A DNA stretch of 5,862 bases, from positions 7,971 through 13,832 of the forward strand of contig DJWG01000006.1 in the NCBI GenBank assembly GCA_002440945.1, read 5' to 3'. Below, piece after piece: positions 1 to 5,862 of this stretch (its first letter is position 1; each line of letters opens with the position of its first letter). This DNA comes from Rhodobacteraceae bacterium UBA6236 (GTDB lineage Bacteria; Pseudomonadota; Alphaproteobacteria; Rhodobacterales; Rhodobacteraceae). The position numbers and the translations under genes were made by a program. A model generated the notes under the pieces. The model made no database searches, was not told the origin of the DNA, and saw only the letters and a list, made by a program, of their open reading frames with translations.

Positions 1-913
<913 letters not shown>

Positions 914-1477
914 TCAGCCCAGCAGGATGGTGTTATCGTCGGTGAACTTCGCCACCGGCACGGGAAGGTTCCGCGGCGCGGGGCCTTTGCGGATCCGGCC
1001 CGACGTATCGTAGTGCGACCCGTGGCAGGGGCAGAACCAGCCGCCGAAATCGCCCGAACCATTGCCCAGCGGCACGCAACCCAGGTGGGTGCACACGCCC
1101 ATCATCACCAGCCACTGTCCGGCTTCGTCCAGACTGCGGTTCTGGTCTTCGGCGGTGGCGTTCGGATCGATGTTGGCGTTTTCGGCGCTTTTGTCGATCA
1201 GGTCGGTCAGCACGACCTTGCGCGCGGCGTCGATTTCCTCGGGGGTGCGGCGGCGGATGAACACCGGCTTGCCGCGCCATTTGACGGTCAACTGGGTGCC
1301 GACTTCAACCGCGCTGACATCGACGAAAATCGAGCTGAGCGCCTTGACGTCGGCTGAAGGATTCATCTGATCCACAAGGGTCCAGACGGCCGCGCCACCG
1401 GCAACGGCACCGACACCTGCGGTAGCGTAGTACAGGAAATCCCTCCGGGTGCCTGCGTGCTCTTCTGCGTGGGACAC
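914..1477 (-). CDS. petA: Rieske iron-sulfur protein of the bc1 complex
   Basis: Rieske [2Fe-2S] subunit of complex III, which passes one electron from ubiquinol at the Qo site to cytochrome c1. It has 187 residues, the usual Rhodobacter size. The N-terminus has a twin-arginine motif (R11-R12-D-F-L) followed by a single hydrophobic helix (about 15-34), the uncleaved Tat-dependent membrane anchor. A flexible hinge around residues 38-47 precedes the soluble head. The cluster motifs are CTHLGC (C129, H131, C134) and CPCHGSHY (C149, C151, H152). C129/H131/C149/H152 are the ligands and C134/C151 form the disulfide. S154 and Y156, which tune the redox potential, are conserved. The start codon is GTG, supported by GGGAG eight bases upstream and by alignment with known Rieske N-termini. 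It is the first gene of the petABC (fbcFBC) operon; petB follows nine bases downstream. Confidence 0.98.
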   Translation of the reverse strand: MSHAEEHAGTRRDFLYYATAGVGAVAGGAAVWTLVDQMNPSADVKALSSIFVDVSAVEVGTQLTVKWRGKPVFIRRRTPEEIDAARKVVLTDLIDKSAENANIDPNATAEDQNRSLDEAGQWLVMMGVCTHLGCVPLGNGSGDFGGWFCPCHGSHYDTSGRIRKGPAPRNLPVPVAKFTDDNTILLG

Positions 1478-1675
1478 GAGATCTTCTCCCTTTCTTGGCC
1501 GGGGTGGCCATGTATCGACAGGCGGCAGTTTCCCGCCACCATCACGGGCAGGTTATTAACTTTCAAAACTGGGGGCGTCCAGCACACAAAGGGGCTGGCA
1601 CGCACGAGATTCCGCTGTTTCCCCGGAGTGTTCCCGTGGCGACACGTCGCACCCCCGTCCGGCCGTGCCGTAACG
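1478..1675 (-). promoter_or_regulatory. Leader and probable promoter region of the pet operon
   Basis: This is the 198-bp gene-free stretch between the transferase stop and the petA start, and the operon promoter should lie here. The SD sequence of petA (AAAGGGAG) occupies about 1486-1493. The only AT-rich patch is at 1551-1570 and includes the odd palindrome GTTATTAAC (1552-1560). On the minus strand it offers weak -10-like hexamers (GTTAAT, TTAATA), but no convincing -35 box at 16-18 bp, so I do not place a transcription start. I see no T-run terminator for the upstream transferase gene. A GCGAC/GTCGC dyad at 1639-1650 is listed separately. Confidence 0.4.
1639..1650. promoter_or_regulatory. 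GCGAC-N2-GTCGC dyad, candidate RegA/PrrA-type redox regulator site
   Basis: A perfect inverted repeat, GCGAC-AC-GTCGC, centred about 165 bp upstream of the petA start codon. From memory, RegA/PrrA response regulators of Rhodobacter recognise GCGNC and GNCGC half-sites with variable spacing, and the pet operon is a reported RegA target in R. capsulatus. The match in sequence is direct; the assignment is inference. In GC-rich DNA a 5+5 dyad can arise by chance. Confidence 0.3.
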
Positions 1676-2284
1676 TCAGCCCGCGGGCCGGGTGGCAAGC
1701 ATCGCCGGACGCCGGGCGAAGGCCGCCTGCCAGAGGGCGAGTTGGGGGCGGCCGGATCGCCAATCGCGGTCGGCAAGGCGGAAATCCAGGTATTCCAGCG
1801 CACAGCCGATGGCGATCTGCCCCATGTCCAGCGACCTTTGCAGATGCGCCATCCAGCGGGATTCGAGCGCGTCGAGCGCCCGGTCGATCTTGGCCAACTG
1901 TCCATCGACCCAAGGCGCAAAGCGCACCTCTTCGGGGCGCAGGCGGCCTTCATAGACCACAAGAACCGCTGCCTCCATGATGCCATCGGCGGTGGCTTCC
2001 AGCGTCAGCGTGTCCCACAGCTGGGGTGCGGCAGGATAAAGCCGCCCGCCGGCCCGGTCATCAAGGAAGCGGCAAATCACCCGGCTGTCATAAAGCGCCG
2101 GGCCATCGTCGCGTTCCAGCGCCGGCACCTTGCCAAGCGGATTCTGCGCCAGGGGCATCCTGGCCGGATCAAGCGGCGTCCCTGAAGCCGGGATCAGCGC
2201 CACATCGCCAAGCTGGCCGGTTTCGTGCAGCAGGACCATCACCTTGCGAACGAAGGGCGAGGTCGGGGAGTGGTAAAGACGCAT
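1676..2284 (-). CDS. YibF-like glutathione S-transferase family protein
   Basis: Cytosolic glutathione S-transferase fold protein of 202 residues, a normal length for the family. The N-terminal thioredoxin-like domain (about 1-78) carries SPTSPFVRKV (6-15), where the serine is the usual glutathione-activating position. It also has NPLGKVPAL with the cis-proline (48-56) and DS (66-67), the glutathione-gamma-glutamyl contact. The helical C-terminal domain (about 85-202) contains EATADGIMEA (96-105) and IAIGCALEYLDFRL (157-170), which resemble E. coli YibF. The substrate is unknown; YibF-type members are poorly characterised. I chose the ATG at 2284 because GGAAGG lies nine bases upstream and the thioredoxin strand begins immediately (MRLYHSP). 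An in-frame ATG at 2320 would add 12 residues with no family similarity. The gene follows mtaB after 84 bp and may share its transcript. Confidence 0.93.
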   Translation of the reverse strand: MRLYHSPTSPFVRKVMVLLHETGQLGDVALIPASGTPLDPARMPLAQNPLGKVPALERDDGPALYDSRVICRFLDDRAGGRLYPAAPQLWDTLTLEATADGIMEAAVLVVYEGRLRPEEVRFAPWVDGQLAKIDRALDALESRWMAHLQRSLDMGQIAIGCALEYLDFRLADRDWRSGRPQLALWQAAFARRPAMLATRPAG

Positions 2285-2368
2285 TCTGTCAGACCTTCCG
2301 ATGGGGGTGTCGAAGGCCACTTTGCCGTGCGCCGCATCCCTTCGGCAAGCGCGAGCGAACCGGCTCCC

Positions 2369-3622
2369 TCAGGCCAGCAGCCGCCCCGCCGACTGGCCCT
2401 TGATGGTCGCGGTCAGGATCGTGCCTTCGGGCTGGTCGGCCGAAAACGCGACTTCGGTGAACTGCTCGGTCCGCCCCAGACGCGGGCCTTCGGTCAGGAT
2501 CTGGTGAACCCGCCCCACCTGTTCGCACAGGTGCCGGTCCAGCGCGGCATCGCCTGCGGCGCGCAGGCGGGCGGCGCGGTCCTTCACCTCCGGTCCCCTG
2601 ACTTGCGGCATCCGGGCGGCTGGGGTGCCCTTCCGGGGGCTGAAGGGGAAGACGTGGAGGAAGGTGAGCCCGCAATCCCCGACCAGCTTCAGCGAGTTCT
2701 CGAACATCGCTTCGGTTTCGGTCGGGAAGCCGGCGATGATGTCGGCGCCAAAGACGATCCCGGGGCGCAGGCGCCGGGCGTCCTCGCAGAAGCGAATCGC
2801 GTCGTCGCGCAGGTGGCGGCGCTTCATCCGTTTCAGGATCATGTCGTCGCCAGCCTGAAGCGACAGGTGCAGATGCGGCATCAGGCGCGGCTCGGTCGCG
2901 ATGGCCTGCATCAGGTTGTCGTCGGCCTCGATCGAATCGATGGAACTGATGCGCAGGCGCGGCAGGTCGGGGACCAGCTTCAGGATCCGCATGACCAGAT
3001 CGCCCAGACGGGGGCTGGCGGGCAGGTCCGCGCCCCATGAGGTAAGGTCGACCCCGGTCAGCACCACTTCGTTGAAGCCGCGATCCACCAGTCGCTTGAT
3101 CTGTTCCACCACCACGCCCGCCGGAACAGAGCGCGAATTGCCGCGCCCGTAAGGGATGATGCAGAAGGTGCAGCGATGGTCGCAGCCATTCTGGACCTGC
3201 ACATAGGCGCGATGGCGGCCAAAACCGTCGATCAGGTGGCCGGCGGTTTCCCGGACCGACATGATGTCGTCGACCTGCACCTTTTCGGTCTGGCCGATCA
3301 GGTCGGGCGCTCGCAGGCCCGTCCAGGTGTCGGCCTGCATCTTTTCATGGTTGCCGATCACCCGCGCCACCTCGGGCATGGCGGCGAAGGTTTCGGGTTC
3401 GGTCTGCGCCGCGCAGCCGGTCACGATGATCGTGGCGCCGGGATGGTCGCGCGACAGGCGACGGATTTCCTGCTTGGCCTTCCGCACCGCCTCGGCCGTC
3501 ACCGCGCAGGTGTTGACGACCACGGCATTGTCGATGCCCGCAGCCTCGGCCAGCTCTTTCATCGCCTCGGTCTCATAGGCGTTGAGGCGGCAGCCGAGCG
3601 TCGAGAAGACCGGCGGCTTCAT
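2369..3622 (-). CDS. mtaB: tRNA (N6-threonylcarbamoyladenosine37-C2)-methylthiotransferase MtaB
   Basis: Radical SAM methylthiotransferase that converts t6A to ms2t6A at position 37 of tRNAs reading ANN codons; tRNA-Lys(UUU) is the characterised substrate. It has 417 residues, typical for MtaB. The N-terminal UPF0004 domain supplies C11, C39 and C70, ligands of the auxiliary [4Fe-4S] cluster. The radical SAM domain has the CxxxCxxC motif C147-C151-C154 in the context [25 protein letters not shown] (225-232), [10 protein letters not shown] (251-260) and [10 protein letters not shown] (294-303) are further core motifs. The C-terminal TRAM RNA-binding domain is about residues 365-417. The SIDS wording at 227-230 and the NTCAVT motif favour MtaB over MiaB or RimO. 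The ATG overlaps the dapF stop as ATGA. No strong SD is visible upstream, so coupling to dapF translation is likely. Confidence 0.95.
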   Translation of the reverse strand: MKPPVFSTLGCRLNAYETEAMKELAEAAGIDNAVVVNTCAVTAEAVRKAKQEIRRLSRDHPGATIIVTGCAAQTEPETFAAMPEVARVIGNHEKMQADTWTGLRAPDLIGQTEKVQVDDIMSVRETAGHLIDGFGRHRAYVQVQNGCDHRCTFCIIPYGRGNSRSVPAGVVVEQIKRLVDRGFNEVVLTGVDLTSWGADLPASPRLGDLVMRILKLVPDLPRLRISSIDSIEADDNLMQAIATEPRLMPHLHLSLQAGDDMILKRMKRRHLRDDAIRFCEDARRLRPGIVFGADIIAGFPTETEAMFENSLKLVGDCGLTFLHVFPFSPRKGTPAARMPQVRGPEVKDRAARLRAAGDAALDRHLCEQVGRVHQILTEGPRLGRTEQFTEVAFSADQPEGTILTATIKGQSAGRLLA

Positions 3623-4458
3623 CGGATGGCGGCAAGGTAGTCGGGCGAAAGCCGCCCTTCAAAGACCAGCGCCACGGGGCCTGAAAGCCAGACGCCATCC
3701 TCGCGCCAGTCGACCGTCAGGACGCCACCATCGGCATCCAGCGTGACCTGCCGCCCCGTGAGCCCCCGCTGATGCGCGGCGACGGCGGTGGCGCAGGCGC
3801 CCGAACCGCAGGCCAGCGTGATGCCAGCGCCGCGTTCCCAGACCCGCATCCGCAGATGGTCGGGGGCCAAAAGGCTGGCGAATTCGACGTTGGTGCGGGC
3901 CGGGAACAGGGGATCGTGCTCGACCGCAGCGCCCCGTGCGGGCAGGTCCACCGCTTCGGCATCGGGTACGAAGAAGATGCAATGCGGATTGCCCATCCCC
4001 ACCGCTGCCGGATCGCCGCGAAGCGGCAGGTGCAGCAGCTCGACATCCCGCGCGACAGGCACTGCGGCCCAGTCGAGAATCGGTTGGCCCATGTTCACCG
4101 ACACGCGGCCATCGGCACTGCGGACCGCGTGCAGATCGCCGCGTTCGGTGCGGATATGCAGGCTTTCACGCCCCAGACCGGCCATGACGCGATCGGCGAC
4201 GCAGCGGGTGGCATTGCCGCAGGCCCCGGCGCGCGATCCGTCCGCGTTCCAGAAATCCAACGCGATGTCAGCGCCTTCCGCATCGCGGATCTCGGCCAGC
4301 TGATCGAATCCCACGCCCCGGTTCCGGTCGCCCAGGGCGCGCGCTAGGGCCGACGTCGTCACCGCCCGACCCCCACGGGAATCGAGGATGACGAAGTCAT
4401 TGCCTGCGCCATGCATCTTGAGGAAGGTCAGGCCTTGGGGGAAATCTGTCGCGTTCAT
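3619..4458 (-). CDS. dapF: Diaminopimelate epimerase
   Basis: Converts LL- to meso-diaminopimelate, the cell-wall cross-linking residue and the direct lysine precursor; cytosolic and cofactor-independent. It has 279 residues, normal for the family. The two catalytic cysteines sit in the two mirrored halves: C80 in ACGNATRC and C217 in [13 protein letters not shown]. The N-terminal signature [12 protein letters not shown] (12-23), NADGS (71-75), GNPH (156-159), RTNVEF (188-193) and WERGAG (207-212) are all present. I chose the ATG at 4458 because family N-termini begin close to the MHGAGNDF motif. The in-frame ATG at 4506 would add 16 residues and would overlap the putative promoter. No SD sequence precedes 4458, and a -10-like hexamer lies only seven bases upstream, suggesting a leaderless mRNA. 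The stop overlaps the mtaB start by 4 bp. Confidence 0.96.
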   Translation of the reverse strand: MNATDFPQGLTFLKMHGAGNDFVILDSRGGRAVTTSALARALGDRNRGVGFDQLAEIRDAEGADIALDFWNADGSRAGACGNATRCVADRVMAGLGRESLHIRTERGDLHAVRSADGRVSVNMGQPILDWAAVPVARDVELLHLPLRGDPAAVGMGNPHCIFFVPDAEAVDLPARGAAVEHDPLFPARTNVEFASLLAPDHLRMRVWERGAGITLACGSGACATAVAAHQRGLTGRQVTLDADGGVLTVDWREDGVWLSGPVALVFEGRLSPDYLAAIR

Positions 4459-4465
4459 GCGCCGC

Positions 4466-4495
4466 CATATAGGACCATGATGAAAGTTTTGCCAG
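4466..4495 (-). promoter_or_regulatory. Candidate dapF-mtaB promoter
   Basis: On the minus strand, CTGGCA (4490-4495) is followed after 18 bp by TATATG (4466-4471); each matches four of six consensus sigma-70 positions. The -10 box ends seven bases before the dapF ATG, so initiation at the usual distance would fall on or next to the ATG. Confidence 0.45.
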
Positions 4496-4500
4496 CGCCC

Positions 4501-4514
4501 GTGCATCTTTGCAC
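4501..4514. repeat. GTGCA-N4-TGCAC inverted repeat between divergent promoters
   Basis: A perfect 5-bp-arm dyad directly abutting the -35 box of the tRNA promoter and five bases upstream of the -35 box of the dapF promoter. Its position is that of an operator shared by two divergent units, but the arms are short and no regulator is identified. Confidence 0.3.
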
Positions 4515-4543
4515 TTGACCGCCCCCGCAGGCCAACCTAAAGA
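4515..4543 (+). promoter_or_regulatory. tRNA-Lys promoter
   Basis: TTGACC (4515-4520; five of six matches to the -35 consensus), a 17-bp spacer, and TAAAGA (4538-4543; -10-like, three of six matches). It lies 15 bp before the mature tRNA 5' end. The bases after the -10 box are GC-rich (CCCGCCC), the discriminator type often seen at stringently controlled stable-RNA promoters. Confidence 0.6.
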
Positions 4544-4558
4544 CCCGCCCTGTGAGAT

Positions 4559-4634
4559 GGGCCGGTAGCTCAGTTGGTAGAGCAACTGACTTTTAATCAG
4601 TGGGTCACAGGTTCGAATCCTGTCCGGCTCACCA
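4559..4634 (+). tRNA. tRNA-Lys, anticodon TTT (UUU)
   Basis: A 76-nt tRNA with genome-encoded CCA (4632-4634). The acceptor stem is GGGCCGG/CCGGCTC with one G-U pair. The D arm is GCTC...GAGC, the anticodon stem ACTGA/TCAGT, and the loop CTTTTAA with anticodon TTT. The T arm is ACAGG-TTCGAAT-CCTGT and the discriminator base is A. U36-A37 is the context for t6A and then ms2t6A modification, the reaction of the MtaB enzyme encoded nearby on the other strand. It is transcribed divergently from dapF and ends in the hairpin at 4640-4680. Confidence 0.98.
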
Positions 4635-4639
4635 TTCAC

Positions 4640-4680
4640 AAATCAAGGGCCTGGGCGGCAACGCCCGGGCCTTTTGATTT
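4640..4680 (+). terminator. Strong intrinsic terminator after tRNA-Lys, possibly bidirectional
   Basis: The core stem GGGCG/CGCCC (4653-4657 with 4662-4666) is capped by a GCAA (GNRA) tetraloop. It extends outward through GGGCCT/GGGCC and AA/TT, and then, past one bulged base, CTAAA-type pairs, ending in a TTTT tract (4672-4675). It lies five bases after the tRNA CCA and 16 bp from the convergent CHAD stop. The symmetric A/T flanks let it serve the minus strand as well, although the minus-strand T tract is weaker. Confidence 0.85.
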
Positions 4681-4696
4681 CGGGGTCGATGCGCGG

Positions 4697-5518
4697 TCAG
4701 TCCTCGGCCAGATCGCCGTCGATCCGCCACCAGGTGCCCAGCGAAATGATGCGACTCACCAAGCCTGCGGCGTCGCGGACCAGGTCGGGCCGCGATGAGT
4801 TGTCCTGCTTGCCGGAAAGGGCCATGTCGGTCAGCTCCCCCAACTTGTCCTGAAGCGCCTTCAGCCCATCGAGGCTTGCCCGCCAGTCGCCGCGATCCAT
4901 GACCGGGCCGAAGAATTCCGCCATGTAGCGCATCGCCTTCACGTCCTTGCGAAGGTTGTGAAGGGTGCGGTCGCTCATGTCTTCCAGCGGCTCTTCGGGC
5001 TGGATGTCGTCCCAGGCCCGGTCAAGCGCGTTGCTGGCCAGAACCGCGATGGGGGATTTGCGCCAGGTCCGGGCCTTCTTGCTGTCGGCCTTCCAGCCCT
5101 TTTTTTCCAGCCGCGCCTCCAGCCGGTCGGCGAATTCGTCGGCATCATCGCGCGAAAGCTTCTTGCGGGAACTGTCGCGCACTTCCATCGCGGCCTTCTG
5201 CCGGTCGCTGCGCTCCGCGTCGGTCTCGGCGGCCGCCAGACGGATGTCGGCGTCGCGGATATGCCCCAGTTGCAGGAACAGGCGACGCGATTCGTCCTTC
5301 AGGTCATCCACGAAGTCGCGGTCAAGGATCGGTTCGTAGGCCTTGAGCATGGTCCGCAGACGCCGCAGCGCCACCCGCGCCTGATGCGGCCCATGCGGGT
5401 CGTCATCCTTCATCGTTGCCTCAAGGTGGGTGACGAAATCATCTGCCGCGTCCAGCGCGACCACGATGAATGCCTCTTCTGCCGTCATGCCCGAATGGAG
5501 CGGAGTTCTGGCTTGCAT
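4697..5518 (-). CDS. Stand-alone CHAD-domain protein (polyphosphate-binding family)
   Basis: A 273-residue, highly charged, all-helical protein without signal peptide or membrane segment. The conserved CHAD signatures appear in order: HQARVALRRLR (45-55), LGHIRDADI (84-92), LHNLRKDVKAMRYMAEFF (186-203) and LQDKLGELTD (222-231). In the family, the basic faces of two four-helix bundles bind inorganic polyphosphate, and some members localise to polyphosphate granules. No CYTH/triphosphatase domain is fused, so this protein is likely a binder rather than an enzyme. Start choice: ATG at 5518 is preceded by CGGACGGGACAG, a moderate SD. A GTG at 5560 would place 14 extra residues across the inverted repeat, and ATG 5488 lacks an SD. 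It lies 60 bp downstream of the acyl-CoA ligase and could be co-transcribed. No polyphosphate kinase gene is visible in the window. Confidence 0.88.
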   Translation of the reverse strand: MQARTPLHSGMTAEEAFIVVALDAADDFVTHLEATMKDDDPHGPHQARVALRRLRTMLKAYEPILDRDFVDDLKDESRRLFLQLGHIRDADIRLAAAETDAERSDRQKAAMEVRDSSRKKLSRDDADEFADRLEARLEKKGWKADSKKARTWRKSPIAVLASNALDRAWDDIQPEEPLEDMSDRTLHNLRKDVKAMRYMAEFFGPVMDRGDWRASLDGLKALQDKLGELTDMALSGKQDNSSRPDLVRDAAGLVSRIISLGTWWRIDGDLAED

Positions 5519-5540
5519 CTGTCCCGTCCGTTGCTGGTGG

Positions 5541-5562
5541 CGGTGCAGATGATCCTGCACCG
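5541..5562. repeat. Perfect inverted repeat CGGTGCAG-N6-CTGCACCG upstream of the CHAD gene
   Basis: Eight-base arms with a six-base centre, 22 bp in all, located 22 bp before the CHAD start and 16 bp after the ligase stop. It is either an operator for the CHAD gene or a hairpin in the intergenic RNA. There is no T tract after it on the minus strand, so it is not a standard intrinsic terminator. Confidence 0.6.
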
Positions 5563-5578
5563 GCCTTGTAACAGAAAA

Positions 5579-5862
5579 TCAGGCGCCCGATTTCGCCCTT
5601 TCCCGCAGGACGAATTTCTGGATCTTGCCGGTCGAGGTTTTCGGAAGTTCTCCGAAGATCACCGTTCGCGGCGTCTTGAAATGCGCCATGTTGGCCCGGC
5701 AGAAGGCGATCATCTCGGCCTCGGTCGCATCGGCCCCGCTACGCAGTTCGATGAAGACGCAAGGGGTTTCGCCCCATTTCTCGTCGGGCCTGGCGACCAC
5801 CGCCGCCGCCTGCACCGAGGGGTGGCGGTAAAGCACATCCTCCACCTCGATGGACGAGATGT
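5579..5862 (-). CDS. AMP-forming acyl-CoA ligase, C-terminal end only
   Basis: The last 93 residues of an ANL-superfamily adenylate-forming ligase; the 5' part lies beyond the window. ISSIEVEDVLYRHPSV at the window edge is the segment just after the hinge of the long/medium-chain acyl-CoA synthetase group. KWGETPCVFIEL (visible 28-39) and PKTSTGKIQKFVLRERA (73-89) follow. The lysine in STGK (visible residue 79) is the catalytic A10 lysine that completes adenylation. These enzymes activate a carboxylic acid with ATP and CoA. The substrate cannot be read from this fragment: candidates are medium/long-chain fatty acids or, given the bacterial group, a methylmercaptopropionate-CoA ligase (DmdB-like) relative. 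The TGA stop is at 5579-5581, and no T-run terminator follows. Confidence 0.92.
   Translation of the reverse strand, partial: ISSIEVEDVLYRHPSVQAAAVVARPDEKWGETPCVFIELRSGADATEAEMIAFCRANMAHFKTPRTVIFGELPKTSTGKIQKFVLRERAKSGA

Noticed and set aside
2322..2348. TTGCCG-N15-CGGCAA inverted repeat between mtaB and the transferase gene
   Set aside because: Only six-base arms with a 15-base loop and no T tract; too weak to call a terminator or operator in GC-rich DNA.
1457..3040. Two further plus-strand frames (1457-2185 and 2225-3040) and a minus-strand frame at 2289-3038
   Set aside because: They lie over the transferase and mtaB genes in other frames, have no recognisable motif and no SD support. 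The real frames carry clear family signatures.
4397..4639. Minus-strand frame containing GEPDRIRTCDPLIKSQLL
   Set aside because: This is the familiar spurious peptide from translating the antisense of a tRNA gene; it overlaps tRNA-Lys and the dapF start.
4574..4798. Plus-strand frame beginning MVEQLTFNQWVTGSNPV
   Set aside because: It begins inside tRNA-Lys and is another well-known tRNA-derived false ORF; it then runs through the terminator and antisense to the CHAD gene.
4965..5339. Serine/arginine-rich plus-strand frame antisense to the CHAD gene
   Set aside because: The S/R-rich composition is the antisense reading of charged-residue codons in CHAD; no motif is present.

Overview
The window is high-GC DNA from an alphaproteobacterium, almost certainly Rhodobacterales (Rhodobacter/Paracoccus relatives). 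The best evidence is the bc1 complex pair at the left end. The cytochrome b haem ligands (H97, H111, H198, H212) and PEWY loop (294-297), and the Rieske cluster residues (C129, H131, C149, H152), fall at exactly the residue numbers I recall for Rhodobacter. The layout is compact and ordinary for a chromosomal core region. All seven protein genes lie on the minus strand and one tRNA lies on the plus strand. I see no mobile element, CRISPR array, defence system or phage gene.

Left part (1-1675): the petA-petB start of the cytochrome bc1 operon, reading leftward. petB runs out of the window at position 1, and petC (cytochrome c1) would be expected beyond it. A 198-bp leader upstream of petA carries an AT-rich patch and a dyad resembling a RegA/PrrA redox-regulator site.

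Middle part (1676-4458): dapF, mtaB and a YibF-like glutathione S-transferase gene, in that transcription order. dapF and mtaB overlap by 4 bp (ATGA) and are probably translationally coupled. The transferase gene follows mtaB after 84 bp and has its own Shine-Dalgarno sequence.

Divergent node (4459-4680): a tRNA-Lys(UUU) gene on the plus strand faces away from dapF. Each has a plausible sigma-70 type promoter, and a short dyad lies between the two promoters. A strong hairpin terminator with a GCAA loop closes the tRNA unit and separates it from the convergent CHAD gene. The node has a shared theme: DapF makes meso-diaminopimelate, the direct lysine precursor. MtaB is the methylthiotransferase whose known substrate is A37 of ANN-decoding tRNAs such as tRNA-Lys(UUU). 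The tRNA itself is encoded next door.

Right part (4697-5862): a stand-alone CHAD-domain (polyphosphate-binding) protein and, upstream of it, the C-terminal end of an AMP-forming acyl-CoA ligase that enters from beyond the window. The 60 bp between them hold a perfect 8-bp-arm inverted repeat.

I did not find a convincing undescribed system. The observations most worth checking are the lysine-themed node, the apparently leaderless dapF promoter, and the two or three candidate operators.
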